NCBI RefSeq assembly: GCF_002288925.2
Contig: NW_022098036.1
Location: 43,541,633-43,605,632 of the forward strand
Origin: Delphinapterus leucas
Lineage: Eukaryota > Chordata > Mammalia > Artiodactyla > Monodontidae
Direction of reading: 5' to 3'
Length of the DNA: 64,000 nt
Shown one piece after another: positions 35,636 through 48,572 of this stretch. The notes beneath the pieces were generated by a model. It saw only the letters and a list, made by a program, of their open reading frames with translations, had not been told where the DNA came from and did no database searches. Every line of letters starts with the position of its first letter. Position 1 is the stretch's first letter. The position numbers and the translations under genes are program-made.

Positions 35636-35725
35636 CTCTCTCTTTCACATATACAAATACAGTTTCTGTCTCCTTCTCTCTCTCTCTCTCCTCATTCTCT
35701 TTGTCTGTCTGTCTTTCTTTCTCTC
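35603..35725. repeat. (CA)n followed by (TC)n/(TCTG)n microsatellites
   Basis: About fifteen CA units at 35603-35632, followed by TC- and TCTG-rich blocks to about 35725. Simple-sequence DNA. Confidence 0.9.
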
Positions 35726-36714
35726 AGTTAAATTTCTATAGAACTGAAGTTCAGAGCAAGGAGTTCTCACCCAGAGCCACAATGAAGGGGTCAGAGTGAC
35801 TTATGAATCCAGTGAGGCTAAAGCTATTAGGCCTCTCACTCTCGCTGGCCTCTCTGAGCACCAGGAATATGCTATGAGTGTTCTAAGTGGTAAAAGGAAG
35901 CCAGGCTACAACAGGAAGCATTTCATGTAAGCTTTTCTGATAAACTGCCTAAAGAGATCTCTGAAGAAAGAAACATAAATTTCCAAGGAGCCATGCTGTG
36001 ATTTATTTTCTCATTCTAAACGAGTATTTACCTTTTTACCCGTTAGTATTGATAATTTTGTAGTATATTAGGAAAGCTCCCAAAATTGAATAAGCTATGG
36101 GCACCACAAAACTGAGACCCGCTCCTGGGAGGGAGAATACTGATACCAAAGAAGGAAGAAAATTCAAAAGTTGTGCTGAGATCCGAAATGCAGGAGGAGA
36201 CTCTCAAGTGTCAGCCCAGCACAGGGAGCAAAGGCAGTCAGGGAAGGTGATGCATACAGTCTGGAATCCGGGAGTCTAGTTACAAGCAAAATGGGAGGGA
36301 TTCAAAGAATTGCTAGAGTATTGTAGCTTGCCGTTAGGAGTCCCAGTCAGGGGAGAGGCCAATGGGAGGGGTGATGGTGTAGAATGGTCAGGGCAAGGCA
36401 TGGTGTCAGGGGTCCAATCAAGGGCGCTGGGGTTGATGGCAAGGCTGCAGTCCAAGCAGAGGAGACCAGGACACAAGTGCTGTTGCACAGACTGGGCAGA
36501 CATGGTTGGGGAGGGAAGGGGAAAGCCCTTGACCAGTGGGCACACAGGCGCCGTTGCTGCCTCACCCTAAGACATCGCACCCCAGTAGTGCAGTTGGGCA
36601 CCTTACACGTTTGTAGGCTGCATCAGGGACTCCTCAGAGAGGATGTGGTGCTAAATTAGCAGGATTGGGGGAGGCAGGCAATGGCAGGCCAGGAAGCATG
36701 ATAAGCAGTAGAAT
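35726..36714. other. No recognised gene; GC-rich stretch
   Basis: 36090-36660 is G-rich on the plus strand and has overlapping open frames on both strands (84-91 codons) with low-complexity Gly/Arg/Ser bias. This is typical of composition and not coding. No family recognised; an LTR is possible. Confidence 0.4.
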
Positions 36715-36790
36715 CTCACCTATGAAATGGGGATACGAATATTACTAACCATCTCGGAACATTGTTGGGATGGTTCAGTCAACGGTGTAG
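36715..36790 (-). repeat. MIR fragment
   Basis: 'AATCTCACCTATGAAATGGGGATACGAATATTACTAACC..TTGTTGGGATGGTTCA' matches the reverse MIR core ('catctgtaaaatggggataat...ttgtgaggatt'). Confidence 0.5.
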
Positions 36791-39339
36791 GTAGAATGGA
36801 AAGCCTGGTGCCTTATTCAATCCTGGAGAACCACTCAAGCTTTCTGGAATGTGATTCTACCTTGAATATGGTCAGAAGAAAGGAGTTAAAAGCATCCTGG
36901 TATGAGAGTCACAAATTGATTCAAGGAAATAACACAATAAGGAAAGAGCAGCTAATTTTACTTCAAAAAAGAAATCGCCAATACAATGCAAAAATGCAGC
37001 TTATGTGTTTCCTTATTGGTTTAATGAATTCCTTGGTAAATTTCTATCTGCTTAGTTGGTTAGTGATTGGTTAGTCTTTCCTTATGGTAACAGTAATAGT
37101 TTTCCATATAGTAATGACTATCATTACTGTATTTTATTTTCTCAATTGATATTGTACTCTAATACCACTCCGTTTCCTTGTGTTGTGGGAAAAATTAGAA
37201 AATTTCTTTCCGTTTCAACAGTTTACCAGGTGTTTGTGCCCCTCCCCCAACTTCCCCTCATTCTGGAATGCGGAGTGTCCTGAGTTGACTCGCTGATATC
37301 CATACATAGATAAAGTCTCCTGGGTGTCACTCAGAGATCCTGCCCTCATGAGGACATGTTGATCCCCAGCACTGAGACCTGTCACCAAGGCCTTTGGAAG
37401 TGATCTTATCCCCATCTGAAAAGCTAGATTCCAGTTCTATCTCATCACAAAAGGTTGGGTCTCGGCCTTTCAACAGAGCTGTTTAGACCAAAGCAAGAGA
37501 TACATGGTTACAGTTAAGCTGCCAAAGGACGTCAGAAGGTTAGAGGCTGGGATTTTTATTCAGTTCAGATGTGGACCCTTTTGCCTTCCTCTGAGGGGAA
37601 AAATATTTACTATTATTAAGGAAAAATTTCTACTAACTGCAGTCGTGTTCAAAGCGCCCACAGAAAATACTTTGAATGCACGAGTTTTCTCTCAGAGAAG
37701 AATATTTATTGTTTCAGAGAAGGGAAAGGAGTCAGTCATACGTTTTCTCCCACCTACCCTAGCACCCACGGTTAAGGGAATTAATTAGGTTTTACTGAAT
37801 CTCCATGACAAAGCAATCCTTGCTGGACCTCTCCAATTCCCATCAATCTAGAGATTATATCACCAGGAGGAGTGGTAGTAAATGCTCAAGAGACAACACA
37901 GGTGAAAATGGGCTGAAGTCTGGAATCACCAATTGCTGTCTAAATCTGTGGGCTCTGGGAGTCTTCCTAAATTGTATCCATAAGCCATAGCAAGATTAAG
38001 CCATGCTTAAATCTCCCCATCCTTTCTTTTAATTGATAAATTGAAATTCTTTTTGAAAGACAGGAAATATTTACCCTAGCTCTTATTTATTTAAATGAGA
38101 GACATCGCTTGCAGAAAGAAGCAAATGCAAGTGAAAACAAAGCTACCATCACTATATATCATTTTCTGAAATGATTTACAACACAACACAGCATAAATAA
38201 CATCAAAATTAAAAGAGAATCATCAACTCAATAAAGGCAAAGCCAAATCATTGCTCTTTAGTAAATGTTTGCTAGAACCTCAAAAATGTACATGAAGTGG
38301 AAAAGTTCAGAAATACAACAGCCGTACAGAATTCAGCTTAGTGCTTTGTATTTAGTATGTGCCAAATAAATTTTTACTAAATTTTTCACCTACAACTCTA
38401 ATGACCAAGACACATTTACATGATCTGAGGTGAAGTCCGTGCAGCTTTGACATAATTCAGTTAATTTAGCATTATAAATGCCACGACTAATCCGCCAAAA
38501 TTATACTATCAGTTCCTCCTTATTTATCTAGTTGATTTATCAACCCCACATTCCATTTTGTGTCTGACCTCAGAATGACATACAAACATAATGAAAGTGA
38601 AAATTGAGGACACCTGCAGATATGGTTCACAATCTAAATCCATGACAGTGTGGGCATCGAGAATAGAAGAGCTCATGCCATGTGTTCTCCAGGGATCAAG
38701 GTGGCAACAGGCTGTCCCTGCAGCCAAGCCCTCACATTTGAAGGAGGAAACTGTCCAACTGTGATTCCTCTGGGCAACTCTTTGCTCTGCTGTAGAGAAA
38801 ATCCAATTAGGGCAAGTACATTGATTCTTGCCCTAATAGATATGGATTATCTGCCAGGCCATGGCCTCCTTCTAGGTGCACTGCAGAGAAAAGCCAACAG
38901 ATATTCTTCTCACACCAGGCTGGTAGCTTAATCTATTACTTTACATAGTGTCCAGGGCAGCCCCTGATTAATATAGTTCAGCCAGTTTAGGAATCCGGTT
39001 GGAGAGTGGGGGAATACTGCTGCCGTGCTCTCCAAATAATCCTGACTCTGAGATAGCAGAAAAAGAAAGGGTGCTTTAGAAAAAAATAGGAACAGAAAAA
39101 TTGTCGGTAGAGATGAATATTTCTAAGTGTTCATACAACAGGCAGACCTCCCTTCCTGCCCACTTGAGATCTTTCAGTGGTTGGCTTTGAAGTTAATTTT
39201 TATCTTGGGCTTCTTAGACCTCCATCAGTAAGACGGGATGACTTTACAAGGAGAACTGGTCCTGCTAGCTTTGAGCGGCTTCTGTGTAATTTTAGGCAAC
39301 AAGGAACACGCTCCACAATGCAGTGTGGGAGGGAGAGCA
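36791..39339. other. No recognised feature
   Basis: About 2.5 kb without a gene or repeat I can name. A segment at 38337-38390 ('TAGTATGTGCCAAATAAAT') resembles a MIR/L2 end but is too short to call. Confidence 0.4.
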
Positions 39340-39480
39340 CCTGTGAGTCACAAGACCGGGGTCTGGTGGAGCCTCCACCGACAACAACAGAGTCTCCATC
39401 TGGGTCGATTTCTGCATCTTCAACATGGGGTTGATGGGCTACTTTCTGCCATATCCAAAGGAAGTACCTTGGGAAAATAT
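39340..39480 (-). repeat. Possible MIR fragment
   Basis: 'ACAAGACCGGGGTCTGGTGG..CCATCTGGGTCGATTTCTGCATCTTCAACATGGGGTTGATGG' resembles a reverse MIR. A good donor-like AAG|GTAAGC sits at 39535-39541, but no paired acceptor or conserved reading frame is evident. Confidence 0.3.
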
Positions 39481-39540
39481 TCTAAGAGAGTTCAAACAAT
39501 TTATAATTTTTTGGAAGAGAAACAGAGACTGTTAAGGTAA

Positions 39541-41567
39541 GCCAAGGGGCATAGGCTCTTTGCACATGGAGGTGGAGAATGGAGCAGTTAGTCAAACAGT
39601 TACTACAAAAACCACTCGGGCCTGCCACAGAGAAGGGCAAACAATACTTACACACTTACCAACACTTATCTCACTAACCTGAGAATTTCAGATCAAAGGA
39701 AATTCTTGATCTGATTAATTACCTGAAGTACCCAGATAATTCCCTTAAAAATCTCAATTTCACATCGGTAGGGATAACCTCAATAAGGACAATATTCTCT
39801 TTTAAGGAATGAGACACTAGACCTAAAACCACTTCTCTCCCATTGAATTTCATGTCTGAGGAAGACAAGTATTATGCCATTTTCACCCAAATGGAACCTT
39901 AAGACTTCTGAAGACCACAGGAGCTATCTGGAATGTAGCTAAGAGGTTAAGATTCAGACTCTTCCAGAAAGCCTCTCTTCAAGTCATCTCTCTAGGGTGA
40001 CAAACTGAACCCTGGGGGTTTCTGGGTGATCCTTGCACAGCATTAAACTTTAGTCCCATGGTTGTGCTGCTAGGAGATATACATCAAGATTGCAATAAAT
40101 TGCAATCCTTCAGGCTTAGATGAGCTTGGGGGGATTTTATTGTGGTCCTTAGTCTAATTTCTGGAAAGAGTTTGTGAAAGTTCTTCTTAAATCAATAGAT
40201 AGGATGAGAGAAAGATACACCAACTTTGTACATTCAATTTAAATATTATTGGGGGAGGGAAAGGGGAATAATTCTCTCACTGTATCTTACTCTTTGATTC
40301 CAGAAATGAATCTACATTCTTAATTTTTCAAAGATATTTGAGACATACGACTACATATACATATATTTCTCAATTTATGGCTACCCTTAATTGTTGTTAT
40401 AACTCAGGTGTGTCATTTAGCATTCCTTAAGACAAATTCCTTATCTTCATAAGGTAGGTCATTTTAATAATGCACAAAAGTTATTGAGAATTTTAATCCA
40501 AAACCTTTATTTATGTTACAGCTTTACAGTAGCCTTGGGTAGAAGACAGGCAGTGCTTCATATTTATGACTACAAGATGTTAAATGTAACTTCCCGAGTA
40601 TAACCTAGTTGCCTAGGAAAAATAAAATGCTGCTTCTAGAAGCACCTCTGTTAAAGTGTCTTATGTTGAGGAGAAATTGACCGAACAAATGTGACAATGC
40701 AAAAAAAAAAAAGTGACACTACAAACTCCATACCTAATGATACTACTACTTGATAAGACTTGGGCTCTGAGTGTCAGCCTTCCATGGCTCCTGTAATCTG
40801 TCGAATTCACCACCAAGTCTCATAAACTTGGGAATCCAACCTTTCTTATAATTTATTGTATAAGTCTTAACCTACACAGAGATCAGTCTTCCCTTTGGCC
40901 TAATGTTCTGTCCTTTCATCCAAGCAGTGGTTTTGCCCTTCCCCTAAGAGGCTCTCCCTTCAGCTGCTGAATCAGGCCAAACAACCCTACACCCACCTCT
41001 CCCACCCTCAGGAGAGCACACTCATGCTGGGTTCATCCTGGACCCTGATTCAGAGCAGGAGCAACCCGATATTACACAGGAAACCACAGCAGCAAGAGAG
41101 AGAAAAAAAAAAAGTCTCCTGGCCCTGTTCAGTAAGGTTTTCTTAAAGATACAACTTGAAGCACACTAAGAATCCAGCATTACATGTAACGCCCAGAATT
41201 CCAGACCAACAAACACTGATTCATTTTACAGATTCAAGGAAAAACAGGATGCAGGAGGATATGTGAAAAGCAAGGATCTTGTTCAAAAATATAATGTTCT
41301 GACTGCAGAAAGTAAGTCAAAGCAACATGACTATACATCAGGTTTCATAATTCTTAATATTTGAGGAAAAATACCTTCTTAGACCTACACGACTCCAAAT
41401 TAAATATATAGGTATATATGTAAATCTCTATGTATATGTATGTCTTCACCCCTTATAGTTGAATATCAGGCTTAAACAGGGCTTAGCACACAAGCTCAAA
41501 CACTGACCTACAGGCCCATTAAATCAGTACTGATATTTGCAAGATCTAAACAAAATGAGAAGAAAAA

Positions 41568-41573
<6 letters not shown>
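39541..41573. other. No recognised feature
   Basis: About 2 kb of unclassified sequence. Poly-A interruptions at about 40700 and 41101. No supported gene. Confidence 0.45.

Positions 41574-41606
<33 letters not shown>
41573..41606. repeat. (GT)n microsatellite
   Basis: An uninterrupted run of about 16 GT units. Likely polymorphic. Confidence 0.95.
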
Positions 41607-41607
<1 letters not shown>

Positions 41608-42364
41608 CGTTGTAAGCTTTCTCTTTTCCTTACCCAAAAAGACTTACTCTTTATTATGTCCTTCCTGGGTTGTTTTTTTTTTTGGTAAAATTATCTCTCT
41701 TTTATGAAATGATGCTCATAGTAGAAAATGGTTTTGCTTTTTTGATGTTGCTTGGTTTGTTTTTCATTTGGCAAAATACAATGTTGAAAACTTGATATGA
41801 GTGTCCAAGTTTGGGAAGTAGCATAGGTATTTTACTGATCCTTGAAATCCTTACGTCTGGGACGTAAGACCCAGACCACATACAGTGGACTCGATCTGAT
41901 GTTTAAATGCTTCTTAATAACCCTCACTCATCAGTCCTAGTTCTGGCTCCTGCAGCCACGTGGTTGTCCTTCTTCCACATGAAAGCCCTTTTTATAGTTG
42001 AAGACAGTTCCTGTGCTGCCCCTAAAATCTTTTTTGTTCACAATAAAAACAAAAACCAAAAATAACACCTTTTATTGTCTTCAACTGTCCTTTTGAGCCA
42101 GACCTCTAAAAAGAGCTTGTCAAGAGGAAGAAAAAAACTTGAAAGAAATATGTATATACTGTTGTTATTATTTTTATTATCATTTAAAGAAGGAGTCACA
42201 TCTTTTCTATGTTTTATAAATGAGGAAACTGAATCCAAGTGGTCAAGAGACAATCGAGATCAAAGAGCTTGTAAGTTACATTCGGAATATGGTAAAACAA
42301 TATGCCTTGCCCTTGATAAATGTATGCATGAAGACCAAGGACACAGAGAGTAGCAGATGTATAT
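41607..42364. other. No recognised feature
   Basis: Unclassified AT-rich sequence. Two overlapping open frames near 42038-42353 lie on opposite strands and show no family resemblance. Confidence 0.45.
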
Positions 42365-42490
42365 AAATTAATTCAACAAACATTTTCATCGTGTAAACTA
42401 CACCATGCCTCGCTATAGCAGCACGCTTACAAAGAACATGGAAGCATCCCTGCTTTTGAGGAGCTCACAATCATGACACAGTATGTAAAT
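42365..42490 (-). repeat. L2 LINE 3' end, reverse
   Basis: 'AATTCAACAAACATTTTCATCG..TGCCTCGCTATAGC..GAGGAGCTCACAATC' follows the reverse L2 3' end ('ttcaacaaatatttattgag...gagcttacattc'). Confidence 0.5.
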
Positions 42491-42505
42491 GAAACAGTGA
42501 AAGTA

Positions 42506-42879
42506 GGGACTTCCCTGGTGGCGCAGTGGTTAAGAATCCACCTGCCAATGGAGGGGACACGGGTTTGAGCCTTGCTCCGGGAAGATCCCACATGCGGCGG
42601 AGCAACTAAGCCCGTACACCACAACTACTGAGCCTGCGCTCTAGGGCCTGCGAGCCACAACTACTGAGTCCACGTGCCACAACTACTGATGCCTGCCCAC
42701 CTAGAGCCTGTGCTCCACAACAAGAGCAGCCACCAACCACAATGAGAAGTCTGCCCACCGCACCGAAGAGTAGCCCCTGCTCACCGCAACTAGAGAAAGC
42801 CCACATGCAGCAACGAAGCTCTAACGCAGCCAAAAATAAATTTATAACACCAAAAAAATATCAGAAAAGTATTTTTAAA
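42506..42879 (+). mobile_element. CHR-type SINE (long form)
   Basis: From 'GGGACTTCCCTGGTGGCGCAG' to 'GCAGCCAAAAATAAATTT' plus an A-rich tail. The target duplication is AAACAGTGAAAGTA at 42492-42505 and 42880-42893. The right copy overlaps the first unit of the 50-bp tandem duplication. Inserted next to an old L2. Confidence 0.95.
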
Positions 42880-42884
42880 AAACA

Positions 42885-42984
42885 GTGAAAGTATGAAAAA
42901 AATTGCATGAGAAAATAGGAACAAAAACAACTAAGTGAAAGTATGAAAAAAATTGCATGAGATAATAGGAACAAAAACAACTAA
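42885..42984. repeat. 50-bp tandem duplication, two units
   Basis: Unit 1 (42885-42934) and unit 2 (42935-42984) both read from GTGAAAGTATG to AACAACTAA and differ at one base (GAGAAAATAGG versus GAGATAATAGG). The near identity shows a recent local duplication immediately after the SINE target duplication. Confidence 0.95.
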
Positions 42985-45399
42985 CTTGACTTGGGAGAGC
43001 TGGAAAGTCACAAGAGAGGACGTGATATTTAGGCTAAGGCCATGAGGGATGAGTAGAAGTTTGCCAAGGAGCATGAACCATTACCTAAGATATTTCCTAC
43101 AGAAGGAAGAGCATGTTTGAAGGGGAGATATGAAGAGTTCAGTTCCAGAGTTGAACTTCAGGTAACTTGGAGACATCCAAACAGAATAGCCAAGAGGCAA
43201 TTACACCATGGAAAAGAAAACTGAAAAAACAGACTTAGGAGGTGCCTGCATATAGACTGTAGAGCTGGAAAAAAACTTTTTCACTCTTCTACTAAATTGC
43301 AAAATGCTTTGTATAAAAGCTTAGAATGAATTACTTTTAGCTCTATGATCCAAGAGGGTTTTCTTTTCTGAATCCTGGTGCAGAAACCCATTTTCACTGG
43401 TAGTGATGAAATGAGAAAGAGAATAGGAAAAGTATCCTCTAAAGGGGTGAGTTTCAACAGTGTGAGAATAAAGTTATTCACCATCAAACTGTCTCTTTAA
43501 CTCATAGCTACATACTGTTAATCTACAGCCAATGGGTTCTCAGGGCTTAGAGAATATTTACTGTAGTTTGTCATTCTAGCAAAACAGAAGTGAAGGTTTA
43601 GCCTTAGCTTTGAAATTCCTTAATATTGCCTGCCTAAAATTATTTCCAGGTAAATATGGAAGTGACTTCTGGAGACTGATAAGCACTCTGTGATTTTTTT
43701 TTTCCATCCTAGCAGAGATAGGTAGCTTGGTTTAGGCCTCCGTAGATTTGAAGCATGTCTGAGAGATACCGACGTACAGATTTGCCATCATTAACTCTGT
43801 CTTTAAAGGCAGATGGATGGTGGGACAGAGAAGGCTGCCAAGGAGCCACTGTGTGCCAAGAAGCATCACTCTGATAACTGTTTTGTTAAAGTGAAGGGAG
43901 CTGGCTTATACCAGGGTTACTCTGCTGTGAGAAGGGCTGCACACAACAGGCTGCACCTGCATGAGACGGTTCTGGCAGGATCTCTTCAGCCTGGTGTTCG
44001 CTGAGCCTGCCTCCTGCATGCTCCGTCCAACAACCACAAATTCCACTCCTGGTGTCTCCTGGAATGGAAGCTTGGACCTCATCATCTTAGCTTTAGCTAC
44101 ACTTACACACAATGCCATGCACATCGTAGTAGCTCCATAATTATTTTCTGTTTGATGATAAACGCAGCCAACAACAGTCACAAATTTAAAAAAATAAATT
44201 TGAGTCAACCCCACCTAGCAACACTGCCTGCCCACACGCTTAGGATCCATATGTGGAGGTCTTCAGAAGACACGATCCAGAAAACTTCCTGCCGGCATTG
44301 TTTGCTCCTTCCTTCTTACGCATCCCTTGAAAGTTTCAACTTGAAATTTTGAATACTAACCTGGATAACCAATTGGGCTTATTTTAACCTCTAATACTAC
44401 ATTTCAACTTACTGAACAAAATGATCTCTCTCTGTCCTGAGGCTTCTATTTTGAGTTTTCTCTTGGCACCATTTAAGCATGCACTTAAAACTGGGATTTT
44501 TTTGAGCTTGGATGAGATGCAGAATAATTTTCTGTTATGCATGAGTGAGAGGCAGGAAAAATATTTCAGAGAAAGAAAGCTCTCTCTAAGTGGTTGTAAG
44601 AATAATTTTGGATAGAACTGATAGAGAATTTAATTTTAGCAGCATTAATATGTGGAACAAAGTACTAAAATATCACTTCCCTTCTTTGTGGTATATTGCT
44701 AATCACACGTAACACCTGTGATTAATATATATTTTAGTTGCATCTAAAGAATTCTCATCTATATGCCTGCATTAAGAGCCTCCATTAAAAATACAGAGCT
44801 TCAAAATTTAAAAAACCCAAGACTTAGATACAATCCATTCAAGAATATTGTTCTCTGGGGCTGCTGTTGGTCAGCCTCTCTCCAGTTTAATCTGTCTCTC
44901 AGCAAAAATGCCAAGATAGTTCCAGGGAATATTACACTCAAAAATATTGCTTCTATATATGTTGGCAGGAAGCATGTCTGGGAAGGAAAATCATCTTGTC
45001 CTAGAAGGCTGCAGAAACTGTCCTGTGAAAAACAATGAAGTAAATCCAACGTGGCAAACCAAAACAATGAAAGTAAAGGTGCATTTTATAAAGGCTTTCA
45101 AAGCAAATTTGGTTTCCTTTTGAAAATTTTTGAGTCCTGCATAGACTCTACTCCTTAAGGCTGGAAAAGAAATAATTTCTCTCTGTCTTGTTATGAACCC
45201 TTCAGAGGAAAATCTGAGCAATAATTTGTGGTATTGTGGGATAATCCATTTTAAAACTAACTGTGAAAGCAAGGCCATAATTTAAAGAAAATCAATGGAT
45301 AGGTTCCCAGGGAGCTAATCCTGGAACTGATGTATTCCTTGTTCTCTTTCTCCTTGACTTCGTTGTCCCACTAAACACAGCTGGAAATCTTTGCCCCCT
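42985..45399. other. No recognised feature
   Basis: About 2.4 kb of unclassified, generally AT-rich sequence. Open frames up to 102 codons overlap on opposite strands and show no recognisable motif, so I do not call a gene. Confidence 0.45.
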
Positions 45400-47225
45400 G
45401 AGCCTCTGGTCACAGCACTTGCCTTATTCTTTTCTTTCCTCCCCATCTTCACTCCGATCATTAATTCACATCAAGGTCTCCGCTTATGTAAAGTTATGAG
45501 AATCCATCTCTTGAATTTTCCACGGCAAATCTAATGCCCAAAGCCGTACACATCATCTTCTATCCCAAACCTGGTGTCCCTGGGACTGCTGCAGTTCTGG
45601 CAAGGCACACATACCTTTCCAATGACACAGGCGGCCAAGTCTCTCCCACTTATGCCCTGTTATCCAGTTAGACATCAACTTTTCTAAATTCTTCCACTGT
45701 AATATCACCTAACAATGTTTATTTCTGGGTGATGGGATTTTACAATAAATACATATTAATCATTTAAACACACACACATTGCATCTTTAATATACATATA
45801 GACGAACATTTTCCTACATAGCCGTATCTTGTGTCTGTCTCTTCTTATCTCAATACTAAGCTTTGTGTTTCTCTTTACTTCATTCCTAAGCTCATCTCAC
45901 TTGTCCTCAAAACCTCACTTCTGACTTGGTTAAGAAGATGGAAGGCTTCCAAAGTGTGTTTTCCCTATTTCCATTCTTACAAACCTCAGAATTTCCCAGG
46001 ATACTCAAATATTCCTCCCTTGTGTTTTCTAATTGGCCTTGATTCTTTGCCTTTATATATGTTCTTGGATTTTGGCCCATCGATTGAATATCTCCTATCT
46101 CTCTCTGGCATCTTCCACCTCTTTCTGGAAAAAAAAAAAATCAACTTCTCCTGTACCCACAACATTCCCATAAGTCATCTGAGAAAAAAGGGCCTTTTTT
46201 AGCTGTGCTAATCTCTCAAGCTACCAGGCCAATCCCTCTTTCCCTCACACCATTCTTGTTGAGAGAGGTTTGCTTTCCCTCCCTAACTTCCCACTGATTC
46301 CTCAACCCGCTATACTATTTTCAGTTTTTAGCACCTACTGAAATAGCTGTCTTGAAGATTATCATTTAACTCCCCCAAAACAAATGCAATAGCCTCACTG
46401 CAGTTCTTAGCCTTCTTGGCTTCTCTAATACACTTGTCACCACCAACAACCCCCTGATTCTCAAAATTCTCTCCTCCCTTGGCCCTGCGGCTCTCCAGTC
46501 CTCTGAGTTCCTTTCTATTTTCTTGACACATATCAGATTTCCCTTTCTGGCATGTCTTCCTCTTTCTATCCCTTAAATATTGATTTCCCCCAAGGTCCCA
46601 TTGTTAACCCCTTACCTTCTCTCTATATATTCTTTTGCAGGTCCATTCATTGGCTCACGTGTGACTGGCTAGCAAATTTGTATCTCTTACTTCTGTCTTG
46701 AAATGAAGATTTGGTTTCTAACCACTTGCCAGACAGCTCTAATTGGTCTTTTGCAGGCACCTCAAACTCAACTGTCCAAAATGTAGCATAACATCCTCCC
46801 TATAAATTTCCTGTCCTTGCCTGAAGTTACTGTTTCATCCATATTCTTCCATGTTAAAAAAAGATCAAATGGGATTGTTCTGTTTACTCAACTGTTTCTT
46901 CATAGATATTTTAAGTGATCCTCACTACGGGAATATCTTTTTTCTTTCTTTCCAGCAATCCAGATGCTGTGCAACTTTTCAGATCTTGATGTCGAGTCCC
47001 TACTGCACTACGACCTGACCACTTCTCTCCTCTGACACCTGTGTCACTTAGGGTCCGTTGCTGTGATTGAACATTTAACAATTTATTACTTGTGACTCAT
47101 TTATTTTTGTATCATATTTTCTTTAACTTTTTATGTGTCTATATTTCATTTACTCAATTAGATTGTAATTTATTTCAAAGCATGGTTCATTTATTACCTT
47201 TCCTCAATCTGTCTCCCTCATTCGT
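45400..47225 (+). repeat. Probable ancient L2 LINE body, fragmented
   Basis: C/T-rich plus strand with phrases in the order of L2: 'CCCAAGGTCCCATTGTTAACCCC', 'CAGGCACCTCAAACTCAACTGTCCAAAATG', 'AAGTTACTGTTTCATCCATATTCTTCC', and near the end 'CAGCAATCCAGATGCTGTGCAACTTTTCAGATC'. Very decayed, so interrupted by unaligned stretches. A 123-codon open frame at 45831-46202 lies within it and is not supported as a gene. Confidence 0.4.
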
Positions 47226-47229
47226 GTGT

Positions 47230-47345
47230 TAAAAACGTGTTTGTGGGTATGGACTATATGCCAAACACAATGTTAGATACTGGAGAAAAATATATATGAC
47301 ATATTCCAGGTCATAGAGGAATTTACCATCCAATGGAAGAGCCAG
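47230..47345 (-). repeat. L2 LINE 3' end, reverse
   Basis: 'GGACTATATGCCAAACACAATGTTAGATACTGGAGA' and 'TAGAGGAATTTACCATCCAATGGAAGAG' match the reverse L2 3' end ('tatgtgccaggcactgttctaggtgctgggga'). Confidence 0.5.
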
Positions 47346-47704
47346 AAATAAAAATAAATAGGTATAACAATGTGATGAATGTGTGTTAGAGCTTTGTGTG
47401 TTCTACTTTGGGAAAACAAGAAAGAATGGCCTTGAGGGATTAAAAATGATCCCAGAAGACACTACCTGGCTTTATTCTCAAAGGAGGAATAATAGTTAAG
47501 AAGGTGGACAAAAATGAAAGGGCATTCCAGACAGAGCAAATATAAATAGTTAAGAAAAAAGATAGTTTATTTGTAGGACACAAGTAATGAGGTATGAGTA
47601 GACTGGGGAAGTGACAGGACTTTGGAAAGACAAGAATCACCAAAGGTTTTAAATATCAAACTAAGGGGTTGACTCAATCCTGGAGACAATGAAAAGCCAT
47701 GGGG
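47346..47704. other. No recognised feature
   Basis: Unclassified sequence between L2 and an old L1 scrap. Confidence 0.45.
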
Positions 47705-47860
47705 AGATTTTTTAATATAGCTTTTTATTTAAGTCAGACATACAGACAGGTACATAACTCATACATCCACAGCTCAATGAATTTTCACAGAGCAAACATA
47801 CCTATTTAGCCAACACCTAGATTTAGAAACACTACCAGAACCCATGGAAAGATTTGAACC
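47705..47860 (-). repeat. Possible ancient L1 3' UTR fragment
   Basis: 'GTACATAACTCATACATCCACAGCTCAATGAATTTTCACAGAGCAAACATACC' has the character of an L1M 3' end in reverse. Diverged, low confidence. Confidence 0.35.
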
Positions 47861-48244
47861 AATGGAAATATATTATCAGACTTGCACTTTGAAAGATCTT
47901 TCTGGTGCATTGGAGGAAGAAACTGTTTGGCAGGGATTTTTTCCCCCGAAGTTCCTGAATCATTTCTTCTCCCCTCCTTGAGATAGAGCCCTGAAGCTAA
48001 TTTGCGAGGTAAATACCACTCACTTCTCCAAAGGGTCTCTCCAGATCAAGATGTCCAGAGCGGCCCGTGAGCCCAGACCCAACAAATTAAGCACCAAGAG
48101 GGATTCCCTTCTACCCTTCCTCAAAGGTCTCCCAGCAAATTAGATGAATTCATCCAGGTGAGCTGCTGCAGCCCACTGCATCACCTGTTGGGAACTGGAG
48201 GAACCCAAAGGGGTTAGGCAAGAGGTCCTGCCAGAGTTGCCAAA

Positions 48245-48570
48245 ATGTGTTACCTGAAAACCAGGTTCACCTCTTAGTGGGTGTTGAGCCAAAAGACACA
48301 ACAAAGCCAAGGAGCAGGAGAAGGAAGGATTTATTACTTGCAGCAAGTAAGGAGAATACTGGGGATCTTTCCCAAAGCAGCGTCTCCTGTTTGACAGGGA
48401 TTTAGATTGTAAAAGCACAAACTCATAAAGGCTTTAAAGGAGTGGCATTGTGAATGGAGAGGAAATATTTAAGAGGCAGAATCAATAAGATGAGAGGCAG
48501 TCTTTCAATAGACCATTATGCCCATATGTACCAATAATGCCCATATGGGACAGCTCACTCTCTGGTTCTT
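48245..48570 (-). repeat. Possible LTR-like repeat, unknown family
   Basis: 'CACCTCTTAGTGGGTGTTGAGCC', 'GGAGAAGGAAGGATTTATTACTTGCAGCAAG' (a reverse-strand AATAAA) and 'CATAAAGGCTTTAAAGGAGTGGC' suggest an LTR in reverse. Not identified. Confidence 0.25.
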
Positions 48571-48572
48571 TT

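Noticed and set aside
36727..37074. 115-codon plus-strand open frame
   Set aside because: The first part is MIR-derived. The rest has no motif, no splice context and a composition matching non-coding AT-rich DNA.
39177..39540. Two overlapping open frames ending at a donor-like AAG|GTAAGC
   Set aside because: Part looks MIR-derived, and the frames overlap each other without a plausible acceptor or family.
45831..46202. 123-codon plus-strand open frame
   Set aside because: It lies in a probable decayed L2 body, is biased to Ser/Leu/Phe as expected from pyrimidine-rich DNA, and has no recognisable protein similarity.
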